Shown here piece after piece: positions 7,337-15,629 of a DNA stretch of 64,000 nucleotides. This stretch comes from Natrinema gari JCM 14663 (GTDB lineage: Archaea; Halobacteriota; Halobacteria; Halobacteriales; Natrialbaceae). Numbering within the stretch: the first letter of the stretch is position 1; every line of letters starts with the position of its first letter. The translations under genes and the position numbers were made by a program. The notes beneath the pieces were generated by a model. That model searched no databases. It was not told the DNA's origin and saw only the letters and a program-made list of their open reading frames with translations. The stretch covers positions 1 to 64,000 of the forward strand of contig NZ_AOIJ01000049.1 in NCBI RefSeq assembly GCF_000337175.1, written 5' to 3'.

Positions 7337-8914
7337 ATGCTGACAGCAGACGGACGCGAGTTGACTCTCGCGACGAAAGTCGGCCAACTGTTCGTCGTCG
7401 GGTTCGACGGGACGGCCCCGACCGACGACCTTCGAACGTTGATCACCGACCGACAGTGTGGCAACGTCGTCTACTTCAGTCGGAATATCGAGACCCCCGA
7501 CCAGGTCGCGACGCTAACCGACCGCCTACGGCGACTGATACTCGAAGAGACTGGGACCCCGCCGTTCGTGATGGCCGACCAGGAAGGCGGGGTGGTCTCT
7601 CGCCTCGGCTGGGGGACGGCACTGCCGAGTCAGATGTGTCTCGGTGCAAGCGCCGACCCCGACCTCGCGCGTGCCGGCGGCGAGGCCGTCGCCGCCGAAC
7701 TGGCAGCCCTCGGTATCAACGTCAATCTGGCTCCGGTACTCGACGTCAACAACAACCCACGGAATCCGGTGATCGGCGTCCGCTCGTTCGGCGAGGACCC
7801 CGACCTGGTGGGCGACCTCGGGGCCGAACTGGCGATGGGGATGCAATCCAACGGGGTCATCGCCTGCGGGAAACACTTCCCGGGCCACGGCGACACGAGT
7901 GCCGACTCCCATCACGAACTGCCGGTCGTCGAACACGACCGCGAGCGACTCGAGGCCGTGGAGTTCGCGCCGTTCCGGCGCGCGATCGATGCCGGTATCG
8001 ACGCGATTATGACGACACACGTGTCGTTCCCGGCGATCGCGGACTCCCCGTCGACCCCGGCGACGGTGTCGCCTGCCGTCCAACGGCGACTGCTCCGCGA
8101 CGAACTCGGCTTCGACGGGCTCATCGTGACCGACGGGATGGAAATGCGTGCTCTCGCGGAGACGGTCGGCACGGCGGAAGGCTGCGTCCGGGCGCTCGAG
8201 GTGGGCTGTGATCTACTGCTCGTCTGTCACACGCCCGAAACGCAGGCGGATGCGATCGACGCCGTGATCGACGCGGTCGAATCGGGTCGGCTCGACGAAG
8301 CGACGATCGACGCGGCCGTCGAGCGGATTCTTCGGTTCAAACGCCGCCGGCTGAGCGCCTCGAGTCCGCCGTCAGCCGCGCGCTGGGAGGAGACGGCCGA
8401 CCGGTCCCGCGAGGTCGGCAGGACGATCGCCGCCCGCGGGATCACGCTCGTCCGGGACCGAGACGACACGCTCCCGTTGACGACCGAGCGGCCGCTTCAG
8501 CTGGTCGGGTCGTCGGGGGGTCGGACGTCGCCGGCGGAGGACGACGACTTCGAGCCGACGCTGCTCGCCGACTCGCTCGCGGCCGCCGGGTTCGATGTCA
8601 CCTGCCACGAGGTCGCCGACCGGACCGAGCTGCCGTCGTTCGACGCTGGGACACAGGTGATCGCCACCGTCGACGGCGCGATGGCCGACGACTCGCGGGC
8701 GGCCGTGGTCCGGACGCTCGACGACCGCAGACGACGGTTCGCGGCGGTCGTCGTTCGCAACCCCTACGACCTGTCGGCAGTTCCCGATGTCTCGACCGCG
8801 GTGTCGACGTACGATTATACGCGGGCGACGCGCACTGCGCTCTGCGAGGTCCTGCTCGGCGAGGCGACGGCGACCGGTCGGCTGCCGGTCACCGTCCCCG
8901 AATTCGCGGACTGA
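7337..8914 (+). CDS. GH3 beta-N-acetylglucosaminidase (NagZ-like), cytoplasmic
   Basis: A 525-residue glycoside hydrolase family 3 protein. The N-terminal TIM barrel (about 10-340) has the NagZ-type motif KHFPGHGDTSADSHHE (179-194), whose His/Asp pair serves as general acid/base in N-acetylglucosaminidases. The nucleophile is D266 in IVTDGMEM, and substrate contacts lie in DQEGG (81-85). Residues from about 370 on form a second alpha/beta domain as in two-domain GH3 enzymes. There is no signal peptide, so it should cleave imported chitooligosaccharides to GlcNAc inside the cell. Some GH3 enzymes with this His/Asp motif are GlcNAc phosphorylases. That would yield GlcNAc-1-phosphate and cannot be excluded from sequence. 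It is divergent from the ABC ATPase gene and convergent with the permease genes. Confidence 0.92.
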   Translation: MLTADGRELTLATKVGQLFVVGFDGTAPTDDLRTLITDRQCGNVVYFSRNIETPDQVATLTDRLRRLILEETGTPPFVMADQEGGVVSRLGWGTALPSQMCLGASADPDLARAGGEAVAAELAALGINVNLAPVLDVNNNPRNPVIGVRSFGEDPDLVGDLGAELAMGMQSNGVIACGKHFPGHGDTSADSHHELPVVEHDRERLEAVEFAPFRRAIDAGIDAIMTTHVSFPAIADSPSTPATVSPAVQRRLLRDELGFDGLIVTDGMEMRALAETVGTAEGCVRALEVGCDLLLVCHTPETQADAIDAVIDAVESGRLDEATIDAAVERILRFKRRRLSASSPPSAARWEETADRSREVGRTIAARGITLVRDRDDTLPLTTERPLQLVGSSGGRTSPAEDDDFEPTLLADSLAAAGFDVTCHEVADRTELPSFDAGTQVIATVDGAMADDSRAAVVRTLDDRRRRFAAVVVRNPYDLSAVPDVSTAVSTYDYTRATRTALCEVLLGEATATGRLPVTVPEFAD

Positions 8915-8987
8915 CGGGAACCGAGTCCGTCGACGGCGTGGGCGGAACCGGACGCGACGGAATCGTCGGTGGATCGGTGGCGACCGG

Positions 8988-9863
8988 CTACTGTTTCACG
9001 CCGCCTTCCGTCAGCCCCTTGACGATCGGCTTCTGGAACAGCACGAACAGCAGCAGAATCGGGACCGTCGCGACCGTCGATGCGGCCATCATCTCGCCCC
9101 AGTAGTTCTGGTCGCGTTCCATGAACTGCTGGATCCCGATCGAGAGCGGCGTCACGTCGCCCCTCGCCATGACCGACGCGAACAACACCTCGTTGAACGC
9201 GACCAGGAACACGAACATCCCCGTCGCGGCGATGCCCGGCGCTGCAAGGGGTAAGACGATCCGGACCAACGCCTGAAACCGGGTACAGCCGTCGACGCGG
9301 GCCGCCTCCTCGAGCGAGGCGGGGATCGTGTCGAAAAAGCCCCGAAGCATCCAGATCGCGAACGGGACGGCGAACGTGGTGTAGACGAAGATGATCCCCT
9401 GATAGGTGTTGATAAGCTGGAGCCCGACGGTGTCGTGGAACGTCCGGAACAGCATGAACATCGGCAACAGGATCAGGATTCCGGGGATCAGCTGCGTCCC
9501 GATGAGCGATGCACCGACGTATCGCCGGCCCGGGAACCGATATCGTGAGAACGCGTACCCGCCGAGACAGGCGATACAGAGCGCGATGGCCGTCGTCACG
9601 CTCGCGATGATGAGGCTGTTCATGAAGTACTCGATCAGATCGACGCGAGACCACATGTCGATGTAGTTCTGATAGTGAAACGATATCTCGGTGAAGCTCG
9701 GATCGCCACCGACGATCTCGAACCGGGTTCGGAGGCTGTTGAACACCATCCAGTAAATGGGGAACAGCGCCCAGATCAGGATCGTCAGCAAGAGCCCCTT
9801 GGAAGCGAGCGCGAACAGTCGGTCCGTGGTCGCTTCGGAGAGCGCCCACTCGTCGGGCATCAT
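8988..9863 (-). CDS. Sugar ABC transporter permease (MalG/UgpE type)
   Basis: A 291-residue integral membrane subunit with six predicted spanning segments (e.g. LLLTILIWALFPIYWMVF near the N-terminus, TTAIALCIACLGGYAF, LIGTQLIPGILILLPMFMLF). The cytoplasmic EAA loop that docks the ATPase reads EEAARVDGCTRFQALVRIVL, with the invariant Gly, and is followed by LPLAAPG. It forms the channel with the permease encoded just upstream. The two genes overlap by four bases (ATGA, 9860-9863), which implies translational coupling. The family imports di- and oligosaccharides. The genomic setting suggests chitobiose or short chitooligosaccharides. Confidence 0.94.
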   Translation of the reverse strand: MMPDEWALSEATTDRLFALASKGLLLTILIWALFPIYWMVFNSLRTRFEIVGGDPSFTEISFHYQNYIDMWSRVDLIEYFMNSLIIASVTTAIALCIACLGGYAFSRYRFPGRRYVGASLIGTQLIPGILILLPMFMLFRTFHDTVGLQLINTYQGIIFVYTTFAVPFAIWMLRGFFDTIPASLEEAARVDGCTRFQALVRIVLPLAAPGIAATGMFVFLVAFNEVLFASVMARGDVTPLSIGIQQFMERDQNYWGEMMAASTVATVPILLLFVLFQKPIVKGLTEGGVKQ

Positions 9864-10846
9864 TGGTCGTCCTCCTCGAAATCGCTTCGAATGAATCGAC
9901 GGTAGTAGATCGTCGCGAGCACCATCGCGACGACGAACAGTCCGACGCTCATTGCGGCCCCGCGGCCGAACGCGAACGCCCTGAACGAGAAGTTATAGAT
10001 GTACACCATCGTCACCTCGACCGACGACGGTGGACTCCCGCCGAACATCACGTACGGCGTCGTAAAGTCGATCATCGTCCAGAGCAACATGAGCAGGACG
10101 ACCACCCCGGAAACGGGTTTGAGCTGTGGCAACGTCACGTACCGAAACTTGCCCCAGCGGCCGGCCCCGTCGATCGCAGCGGCCTCGTAGAGTTGCTGGG
10201 GAATGGACTGGAGGCCGGCATAGAGCATGATCATCACCCAGGGGAACTGCAGCCAGACGTGTGCGATGGTCATCGACCACAGTGCCCGATCGCCGAGTAA
10301 CCAGAACACGGGCTCGTCGAGGAGTCCGACGGACATGAGCGCGTGGTTGATGATGCCGGATTCCGAGAGGAACATCATTCGCCAGACGTTCAACGTCACG
10401 ATCGCCGGTGCGATCCACGGCAGCAACAACAGCGTTCGAACGAGGAACGATCCCTTGAACCCCTGATTGAGGATCAGTGCCGCCGTCAGTCCCAACACGT
10501 AGGTCCCGACAAGCACGCCGACCGACCAGAGCACGGTCCGCGAGATCGAGTACCAGTACCGACTGCCGATGGTCGTCGTGGGATCCATCACGAAGGCGTA
10601 GTGCTCGAGGCCGACGAACGGTGCACTCGTCCAATCGGCGATGTAATTCGAGTTGACCCCCATGACGCTGATCGTCGCTCCCCACACGACGGGGATGAAG
10701 TGAACGACGAACATCATCGCCAGCGCGGGAAACAGGAGTTTGTATGCGTATTGATGCTTCTCGTCGAGTCGACTGTACAACGGGAGATACCGTCCGAGCC
10801 CCCCGTCGCTCACTCGTTCGTGTAACCGGGTGAAAACGCGTGCCAT
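9860..10846 (-). CDS. Sugar ABC transporter permease (MalF/UgpA type)
   Basis: A 328-residue membrane subunit, the larger partner of the permease pair. The N-terminal 40 residues are cytoplasmic and charged. The first span is LLFPALAMMFVVHFIPVVWG, followed by about five more. The EAA loop is YEAAAIDGAGRWGKFRYVTL, then PQLKPV. It lies between the binding-protein gene (51 bases upstream) and the second permease (four-base overlap), so binding protein, MalF-like and MalG-like genes form one operon on the minus strand. Confidence 0.94.
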   Translation of the reverse strand: MARVFTRLHERVSDGGLGRYLPLYSRLDEKHQYAYKLLFPALAMMFVVHFIPVVWGATISVMGVNSNYIADWTSAPFVGLEHYAFVMDPTTTIGSRYWYSISRTVLWSVGVLVGTYVLGLTAALILNQGFKGSFLVRTLLLLPWIAPAIVTLNVWRMMFLSESGIINHALMSVGLLDEPVFWLLGDRALWSMTIAHVWLQFPWVMIMLYAGLQSIPQQLYEAAAIDGAGRWGKFRYVTLPQLKPVSGVVVLLMLLWTMIDFTTPYVMFGGSPPSSVEVTMVYIYNFSFRAFAFGRGAAMSVGLFVVAMVLATIYYRRFIRSDFEEDDQ

Positions 10847-10897
10847 AGTGTCGTAGGTTTGTAAAGCGTGATTATTCCGTCTCCCGACCTGCGGGTA

Positions 10898-12205
10898 TCA
10901 ACCCTGTTGTGCCTGGTCGACGAGATCCTGTGCGACGCCGGCAGCCTCATCGAGGAGTTCCGCGGAGCGTCCGTCCTCCCACTCGTCCGTGACGACCTCC
11001 TCGAGCCACGTCCCGATCGTATTGGCGAGTTCGCCCTCGACTTCGCTCAGTCCGGGGATCATCGGATAATGGCGCGCGTCGGGGAGCACGTCGTCGTGGA
11101 GCGTCTGACTGAGTTCGTCGTCGAACGCGGCGTGGTCGAACGACGCCTCGACCGTCGGCAAGAGCCCGATCCGATCGGCGAACGTCGCGTTGGCGTCCGG
11201 CCGTGAGAGCCACGAAATCCACGCGGCGGCCTCTTCCTGTTTGTCCGACCACGGCCGAATACCGAGTCCCTCCATGCCGAAGAACGTCGATCGGTCGCCG
11301 GACGGCCCGGCCGGGAGTCGGCCGATCGTAAAGTCGCTCCGATCCGCCCCACCCTGTTCGACGAACTGATCGACGGGACTCAAATCCTGCATGATCGCAC
11401 TGACGTCCTCGTTGATCAACGCCCCGTCGAACTCGTCGACCCCCCACTCGGCGATCTGGGTCGGCATGACGCCCTCCTCGAGAATGAGATCCTTCCAGAA
11501 GTTCAAGGCCTCGACGCCGGCGTCGGAATTGAACTGGATCTCGTTCGTGTCCTCGTCCGCTACCCGACCGCCGTTTTGCCAGAGAAACGTGATGAACGCA
11601 CGCGGGAGTTCCCAACTGACGCCCATCATCGCATAGAGGTGTTTGTCCGGAAACGCCTCGCGGAACGCCTGCCCCTGGGTGACGAGGTCGTCCCAGTCGT
11701 CGGGCTGGCCATCGATCCCCGCTTGCTCGATGAGCGGGTCGTACTCGAGATAGCCACGCGGTCCCCAGAACCACGGGATGCCGTGAATCTTCCCCTGGTA
11801 GTCCATGATGTCGGTGACCTGATCGAAAAACGCGTTCTGATCGGGGAGCGACGCGTCCAACTCCGAGAGATCGACCCAGCCACCGGCGTTTGCCTGTTGT
11901 GGCAGGAACGTCGACGCGATGTGGTCGACGTCCGGCCCGACGCCGGACTGAATATCAGTCACCTGCGAATCCGGCACGTCGGCCCACGTCAGGAACTCGT
12001 GTTCGACTTCGATTCCGGTCTCCGCTTCGAAAGCATCGGACTGCTCCTCGAGCCAGTCCGACTGGGATTCCTGACCGATATAGCGTGCCCGGACCGCATC
12101 TCCGGCACCACCGGAGCCGGTGAACCCGTCCAGACACCCCGCGAGTCCGAGTGTCGTCGTTGCGCCAGCAGACTGCAGTAGCTTGCGTCGGGAGCGGTCG
12201 TTCAT
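10898..12205 (-). CDS. Sugar-binding lipoprotein of the ABC importer (SBP family 1)
   Basis: A 435-residue extracellular solute-binding protein of the MalE/UgpB class. The start MNDRSRRKLLQ (ATG 12203-12205) is preferred over an ATG 27 bases upstream because the TATA element at 12241-12248 places the transcript start near 12218. The N-terminus is a Tat lipoprotein signal: SRRKLLQ, then LAGC with lipid-anchored C24, then a Gly-rich linker. The body has the alternating two-lobe pattern of the family (YIGQESQSDW, HEFLTWADVP, GIPWFWGPRG, EAAAWISWLS). It should capture chitin fragments released by the secreted chitinases and pass them to the two permeases encoded downstream. Confidence 0.93.
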   Translation of the reverse strand: MNDRSRRKLLQSAGATTTLGLAGCLDGFTGSGGAGDAVRARYIGQESQSDWLEEQSDAFEAETGIEVEHEFLTWADVPDSQVTDIQSGVGPDVDHIASTFLPQQANAGGWVDLSELDASLPDQNAFFDQVTDIMDYQGKIHGIPWFWGPRGYLEYDPLIEQAGIDGQPDDWDDLVTQGQAFREAFPDKHLYAMMGVSWELPRAFITFLWQNGGRVADEDTNEIQFNSDAGVEALNFWKDLILEEGVMPTQIAEWGVDEFDGALINEDVSAIMQDLSPVDQFVEQGGADRSDFTIGRLPAGPSGDRSTFFGMEGLGIRPWSDKQEEAAAWISWLSRPDANATFADRIGLLPTVEASFDHAAFDDELSQTLHDDVLPDARHYPMIPGLSEVEGELANTIGTWLEEVVTDEWEDGRSAELLDEAAGVAQDLVDQAQQG

Positions 12206-12218
12206 CTCATTCGTACCC

Positions 12219-12248
12219 GAACTAATATTCATGCTAATTGTATATATA
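12219..12248 (-). promoter_or_regulatory. Promoter of the importer operon with GAACTAA site
   Basis: TATATATA at 12241-12248 is the TATA element. The predicted start site is near 12218, leaving an 11-13-base leader. GAACTAA (12219-12225) lies between the TATA element and the start site. The same heptamer occurs in two other control regions of this island. Confidence 0.55.
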
Positions 12249-12450
12249 GCTTACTGTTGCCTGTAGTTGTGCTGGGGCGTCGTACCGAGAGCAACCGGTG
12301 TCGAAAGGACCGATCACGGCTGATCGCCGGCCGATCCGTCAGTTCGCCGTGCAAAACGGCGCGCAGGCACCCCACCTCCCGACGGCGACCGCACGATCGG
12401 CGCGCCGTCACCCAGTTCGGTGCCCGTCACGGTCGGCGGACGAGTCGAAC

Positions 12451-12458
12451 GTTTATTA
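12451..12458 (+). promoter_or_regulatory. TATA element of the enolase-superfamily gene
   Basis: GTTTATTA, with its centre about 27 bases before the ATG at 12481. This fits a leaderless transcript and supports that start over an upstream reading-frame extension to 12298. Confidence 0.6.
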
Positions 12459-12480
12459 CTGGCCGATTCGAACGGAACGT

Positions 12481-13632
12481 ATGAAACTGGTCGACTACGA
12501 ACTGTTCCAAGTGCCGCCCCGATGGCTTTTCCTGAAACTCGAGACGGCCGACGGATCGATCGGGTGGGGCGAACCGATCGTGGAAGGGCGAGCGAAGACC
12601 GTCCGAACCGCCGTCGACGAAATCATGGACAGCTACCTCCTCGGAACGGACCCACACCGGATCGAAGACCACTGGCAAGCGATGTATCGGGGCAGTTTCT
12701 ATCGCGGTGGGCCCGTATTGATGAGCGCCATCGCGGGCATCGATCAGGCGCTGTGGGATCTCAAAGGGCGAACGTTCGGAGCCCCGGTATACGAACTCCT
12801 GGGCGGGAAGTCACGTGACAGAATTCGGGTCTATCAGTGGATCGGTGGCGACCGAGTGGAGGAAATCGGTGCCGAAGCCGAGCAGTTGTGCGACGTCGGC
12901 TACACCGCGTTAAAGATGGATGCGGCGAACCAGATGCGACACCTCGAGCCACCGGCTGCGGTGGCCGAGGTCGTTTCGCGTGTCGAACACGTTCGTGAGA
13001 CTGTCGGTCAACACGTCGACATCGTCGTCGATTTCCGGGGGCGAATCTCCAAGTCGCTGGCGAAACGCATCGCGCCGAAACTCGAGCCGTTCGGCGTCAC
13101 GTTCATCGAGGAACCGGTGTTGCCGGAGAACCTCGAGCATTTGCCCACGCTCGCATCGCAGACGACGGTTCCGCTGGCGACGGGCGAGCGGCTCTATTCG
13201 CGGTGGGATTTCAAACCGCTGTTCGAACGGGGAGGGATCGATGTCGTGCAGCCGGACGTCTCCCATGCCGGCGGCATCTCCGAGATGGTTCGGATCGCGA
13301 ACATGGCCGAGGCACACGACGTGGCAGTGGCTCCGAACTGTCCGCTCGGACCGATCGCGCTTGCGGCCTCGTTGCAAGTGAGCGCGACCGTTCCGAACCT
13401 CTTATTTCAGGATCACGGATTCGATATCTATCCCGCCCCGAAGAGCGCGGCCGACGACTACCTCGACGACGCCTCCGTCTTCGAGTTCACCGACGGCTAT
13501 CTCGATCTGCTCGACGGCCCCGGGTTGGGTATCGAGATCGACGAGGACGCCGTCCGGGAGCGGTCCCAGCAGAACTTACACTGGCACAATCAGGTGTGGC
13601 GGCAGGCCGACGGGAGCATCACCGAGTGGTGA
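12481..13632 (+). CDS. Enolase-superfamily (DgoD-like) sugar-acid enzyme lacking both catalytic His
   Basis: A 383-residue protein of the mandelate racemase/galactonate dehydratase subgroup. The start MKLVDYELFQ is set by the TATA element 27 bases upstream. The alignment with E. coli D-galactonate dehydratase, as I remember that sequence, is close through the barrel: FIEEPVLPENLEHLPTLA, GERLYSRWDFK, QPDVSHAGGI and NCPLGPIALAA. The Mg ligands are kept (D184, E210, E236). The two residues that do acid/base chemistry in DgoD are changed: H185 of DFHGR is R186 here (DFRGR), and H285 of APHCPLGP is N286 (APNCPLGP). The fold and metal site argue for a sugar acid or amino-sugar acid substrate, but the reaction cannot be standard DgoD dehydration. 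Possible roles are an epimerisation or elimination in amino-sugar catabolism. It is convergent with the deacetylase gene. Confidence 0.82.
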   Translation: MKLVDYELFQVPPRWLFLKLETADGSIGWGEPIVEGRAKTVRTAVDEIMDSYLLGTDPHRIEDHWQAMYRGSFYRGGPVLMSAIAGIDQALWDLKGRTFGAPVYELLGGKSRDRIRVYQWIGGDRVEEIGAEAEQLCDVGYTALKMDAANQMRHLEPPAAVAEVVSRVEHVRETVGQHVDIVVDFRGRISKSLAKRIAPKLEPFGVTFIEEPVLPENLEHLPTLASQTTVPLATGERLYSRWDFKPLFERGGIDVVQPDVSHAGGISEMVRIANMAEAHDVAVAPNCPLGPIALAASLQVSATVPNLLFQDHGFDIYPAPKSAADDYLDDASVFEFTDGYLDLLDGPGLGIEIDEDAVRERSQQNLHWHNQVWRQADGSITEW

Positions 13633-13977
13633 CCCGACCGGTCTTGTTTCGCTGTCGGAAACAGCCGGTGACTGATCCGGGACTGTCGGGATGATCGCCC
13701 CGGTAGCGACCTCCCGGGAATTACGAGCATATGGATGTAATTCCTCAGTGATCCGCCGCTGTGAGAGGCCCGTATCGACGGGTAGCAGCACTTGTTTCGC
13801 ACCGCGAAACGAACCGGGACGGACCCGCGTCGGGCGAGACGGACCGCAGGGGCCGCGAGACGAGTGGCTCGAATCGGCTACCCCGAAGTCACAGTCGTCG
13901 TTCGTCGACAGCCCGATGCACCGCCGACCGGCACTCGAGCGGCGGCCCCGGTCTCGCTGTCGGTCACTCGAGTCGCC
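13633..13977. other. Convergent intergenic gap with two hairpins
   Basis: 345 bases between the 3' ends of the enolase-like and deacetylase genes. Two inverted repeats stand out: GGAATTAC (13717-13724) with GTAATTCC (13737-13744) around 12 bases, and GTTTCGC (13794-13800) with GCGAAAC (13804-13810) around 3 bases. Neither is followed by a T-run. They may end or protect transcripts from either side. I see no coding sequence. Confidence 0.45.
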
Positions 13978-14676
13978 TCACTCCAGATAAGCGCGCGTAG
14001 TCTCGTGGAACGGGCGGAACCCCTCGGCGCTGTCGACGCCGGTTTGGTTCCCGAGGACGGTGTTTTCGGCGGCGACGCCGTCCACGAGGTTGTCGAACTC
14101 CGCATCGATACCGCCGTGGGACTGGAGGAACTCCACCTGGGACTCGTGTTGTCTGATCGCGTCGGCCTTGACGTCCTCGTAGCCGGTAATATCGACGTAG
14201 ACCGACGGCTCGAATTCGGATGTCGGTTTCCCGAAGTAGTAGACGTTCTCCGGATCACAGGGGTCGGACGGCGTCTCGACGAGGGGCAACGACGCCATGT
14301 AGTAGGCGTCGGTGACCAGTCGCGACGTGACTCGGTGATCCGGGTGCATATCGTCCCGATAGTGCGTGAGGATGACATCCGGCGCGAACGTTCGAATCGT
14401 CTCGACGATCGAGAGTCGGTTCTCAAGGGAGTATTCGATGCGGCCGTCTTCGAACCCGAGGAACTCGACTTCGGCGGCACCGAGCGTCTCGCCCGACCGA
14501 CGCGCCTCGTCCTCGCGGACGGCGGCGATATCGGTCGCCGAATCGAGTGCGCCGTACTCGCCGCTGGTAAGGTGGGCGATCGTAACCGTGTCGCCTCGGT
14601 CGGCGTGTTTCGCGAGCGTCCCACCGCAAAAGATGTCGGCATCGTCCGGATGCGCAACGATGGCTAATAGCTTCAT
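13978..14676 (-). CDS. PIG-L/LmbE-family zinc deacetylase (probable GlcNAc deacetylase)
   Basis: A 232-residue cytoplasmic deacetylase. The start MKLLAIVAHPDD (ATG 14674-14676) puts the zinc motif at its usual N-terminal place; the longer frame upstream is not protein-like. The zinc site is formed by AHPDD (H9, D12) and HPDH (H111-H114, with H114 as third ligand), and D11 is the likely general base. IFCGGTL, HLTSGEYG and HYRDDMHPDHR are family hallmarks. Members remove the acetyl group from GlcNAc-containing substrates. In archaeal chitin pathways such enzymes deacetylate diacetylchitobiose or GlcNAc. Here it would turn GlcNAc into glucosamine plus acetate, which replaces NagA in a route with no sugar kinase. 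Its 5' side faces the IclR gene, 79 bases away on the same strand. Confidence 0.9.
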   Translation of the reverse strand: MKLLAIVAHPDDADIFCGGTLAKHADRGDTVTIAHLTSGEYGALDSATDIAAVREDEARRSGETLGAAEVEFLGFEDGRIEYSLENRLSIVETIRTFAPDVILTHYRDDMHPDHRVTSRLVTDAYYMASLPLVETPSDPCDPENVYYFGKPTSEFEPSVYVDITGYEDVKADAIRQHESQVEFLQSHGGIDAEFDNLVDGVAAENTVLGNQTGVDSAEGFRPFHETTRAYLE

Positions 14677-14755
14677 GGACGTGTCGACTGACGAATGGAA
14701 GCGCCATAATAATTCCGGCTCGATCGGACGCGGGTTAAATCGGGTGTCGTCGTCG

Positions 14756-15517
14756 CTACTGCTCGGCAGTCGGCTCGGCGGCGAGGTTCGACCGCAGTAA
14801 TCGGCTCGCACTGAAGAGAATCCCGGGGACGTTTTCCTCGAATCGCTTGCCGGAGAGTTCGTCGGCCCAGCCCGAGACGAAGATCGCGCCGGTCAGCGAG
14901 TCGGTCGAGAGACCGACGGCAACGCTGTTTACGCGCGAAAACTGTTCCTGTCGATCGAACGCGACTCCGCGATCGCGGATCCGATCCAATTCGGCGCGTA
15001 ACTCGGCGTCGCCCGTAATCGTGTACTCGGTCCGCGCCGGCCGCCGCTCCTCGAGCAGCGCCTCGAGCGCGTCAGCCGACTGCTCGGCGAGGATCGCCTT
15101 TCCGGCGGCACTACAGTGACGGAATCGCGTGTTGTACGCCGGGAACCCGTGCTCGGCGTGGGTCGTGGAGAGATAGACGTCGACGACCCGCCCGTCGTGT
15201 TCGATAGCGAGCCCGGCCACTTCGTTCGTCATCTCGGCGAGTTCGTCCACCGGACCGGCGGCTGCGTGGCGCAACTCCGTTAGGGACCCGGCACGAACCC
15301 CGTAGTCGAGGAACTGTACGGACGGCAGATAGCGTCCGTCGGAGCGGTCGACGTACCCGAGTTCGTGTAACGTCGACAGATGCTTGGAAACGGTGCTCTT
15401 GGTGAGCTCCGTCCGATCAGCGATGGCCGTCACACCGATCGGCTCCGGCGAGTCGGCAACGATCTCGAGGATCGTTACCGACCGAACGGTGGCGTCGATC
15501 GTGGTATCAGTCCGCAT
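14756..15517 (-). CDS. IclR-family transcriptional regulator of the chitin/glucosamine island
   Basis: A 253-residue regulator. The N-terminal winged helix-turn-helix (about 8-70) reads ATVRSVTILEIVAD, GVTAIADRTELTKSTVSKHL and LGYVDRSDGRYLP. The C-terminal effector domain (about 80-250) has CSAAGKAILAE, GVAFDRQEQ and NSVAVGL, typical of IclR ligand pockets. It sits between the deacetylase gene (same strand) and the SelA-like operon (divergent, 112 bases). It probably controls both, and perhaps the importer and chitinase promoters. In haloarchaea, IclR proteins such as XacR control sugar-acid catabolism, so a pathway intermediate such as glucosaminate or KDG is a sensible effector. That is inference. 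A TATA-like element (ctatatgg, 15539-15547 complement) lies 26 bases before its start. Confidence 0.92.
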   Translation of the reverse strand: MRTDTTIDATVRSVTILEIVADSPEPIGVTAIADRTELTKSTVSKHLSTLHELGYVDRSDGRYLPSVQFLDYGVRAGSLTELRHAAAGPVDELAEMTNEVAGLAIEHDGRVVDVYLSTTHAEHGFPAYNTRFRHCSAAGKAILAEQSADALEALLEERRPARTEYTITGDAELRAELDRIRDRGVAFDRQEQFSRVNSVAVGLSTDSLTGAIFVSGWADELSGKRFEENVPGILFSASRLLRSNLAAEPTAEQ

Positions 15518-15538
15518 AGGTATCGGTTAGTCTCGACT

Positions 15539-15547
15539 CCATATAGT
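15539..15547 (-). promoter_or_regulatory. TATA element of the IclR gene
   Basis: CTATATGG on the minus strand, about 26 bases before the ATG at 15517. This is consistent with a leaderless transcript divergent from the SelA-like operon. Confidence 0.5.
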
Positions 15548-15588
15548 CGTTTCCGTGTTCGAAACGTACGAAACTAATGATCAACGTA

Positions 15589-15622
15589 AATTACTTATAT
15601 GAAGTAATTGAACTAATTGAAC
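15589..15622 (+). promoter_or_regulatory. Palindromic operator over the TATA box plus tandem repeat, SelA-like operon
   Basis: AATTACTT (15589-15596) and AAGTAATT (15602-15609) form a perfect 8-bp inverted repeat around ATATG, so the palindrome contains the TATA sequence CTTATATG. It is followed by two abutting copies of TAATTGAAC (15605-15613 and 15614-15622), whose junction creates GAACTAA (15610-15616). The start codon is at 15630. Binding here would exclude TBP, so the arrangement suggests repression. Confidence 0.6.
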
Positions 15623-15629
15623 GCGATAG

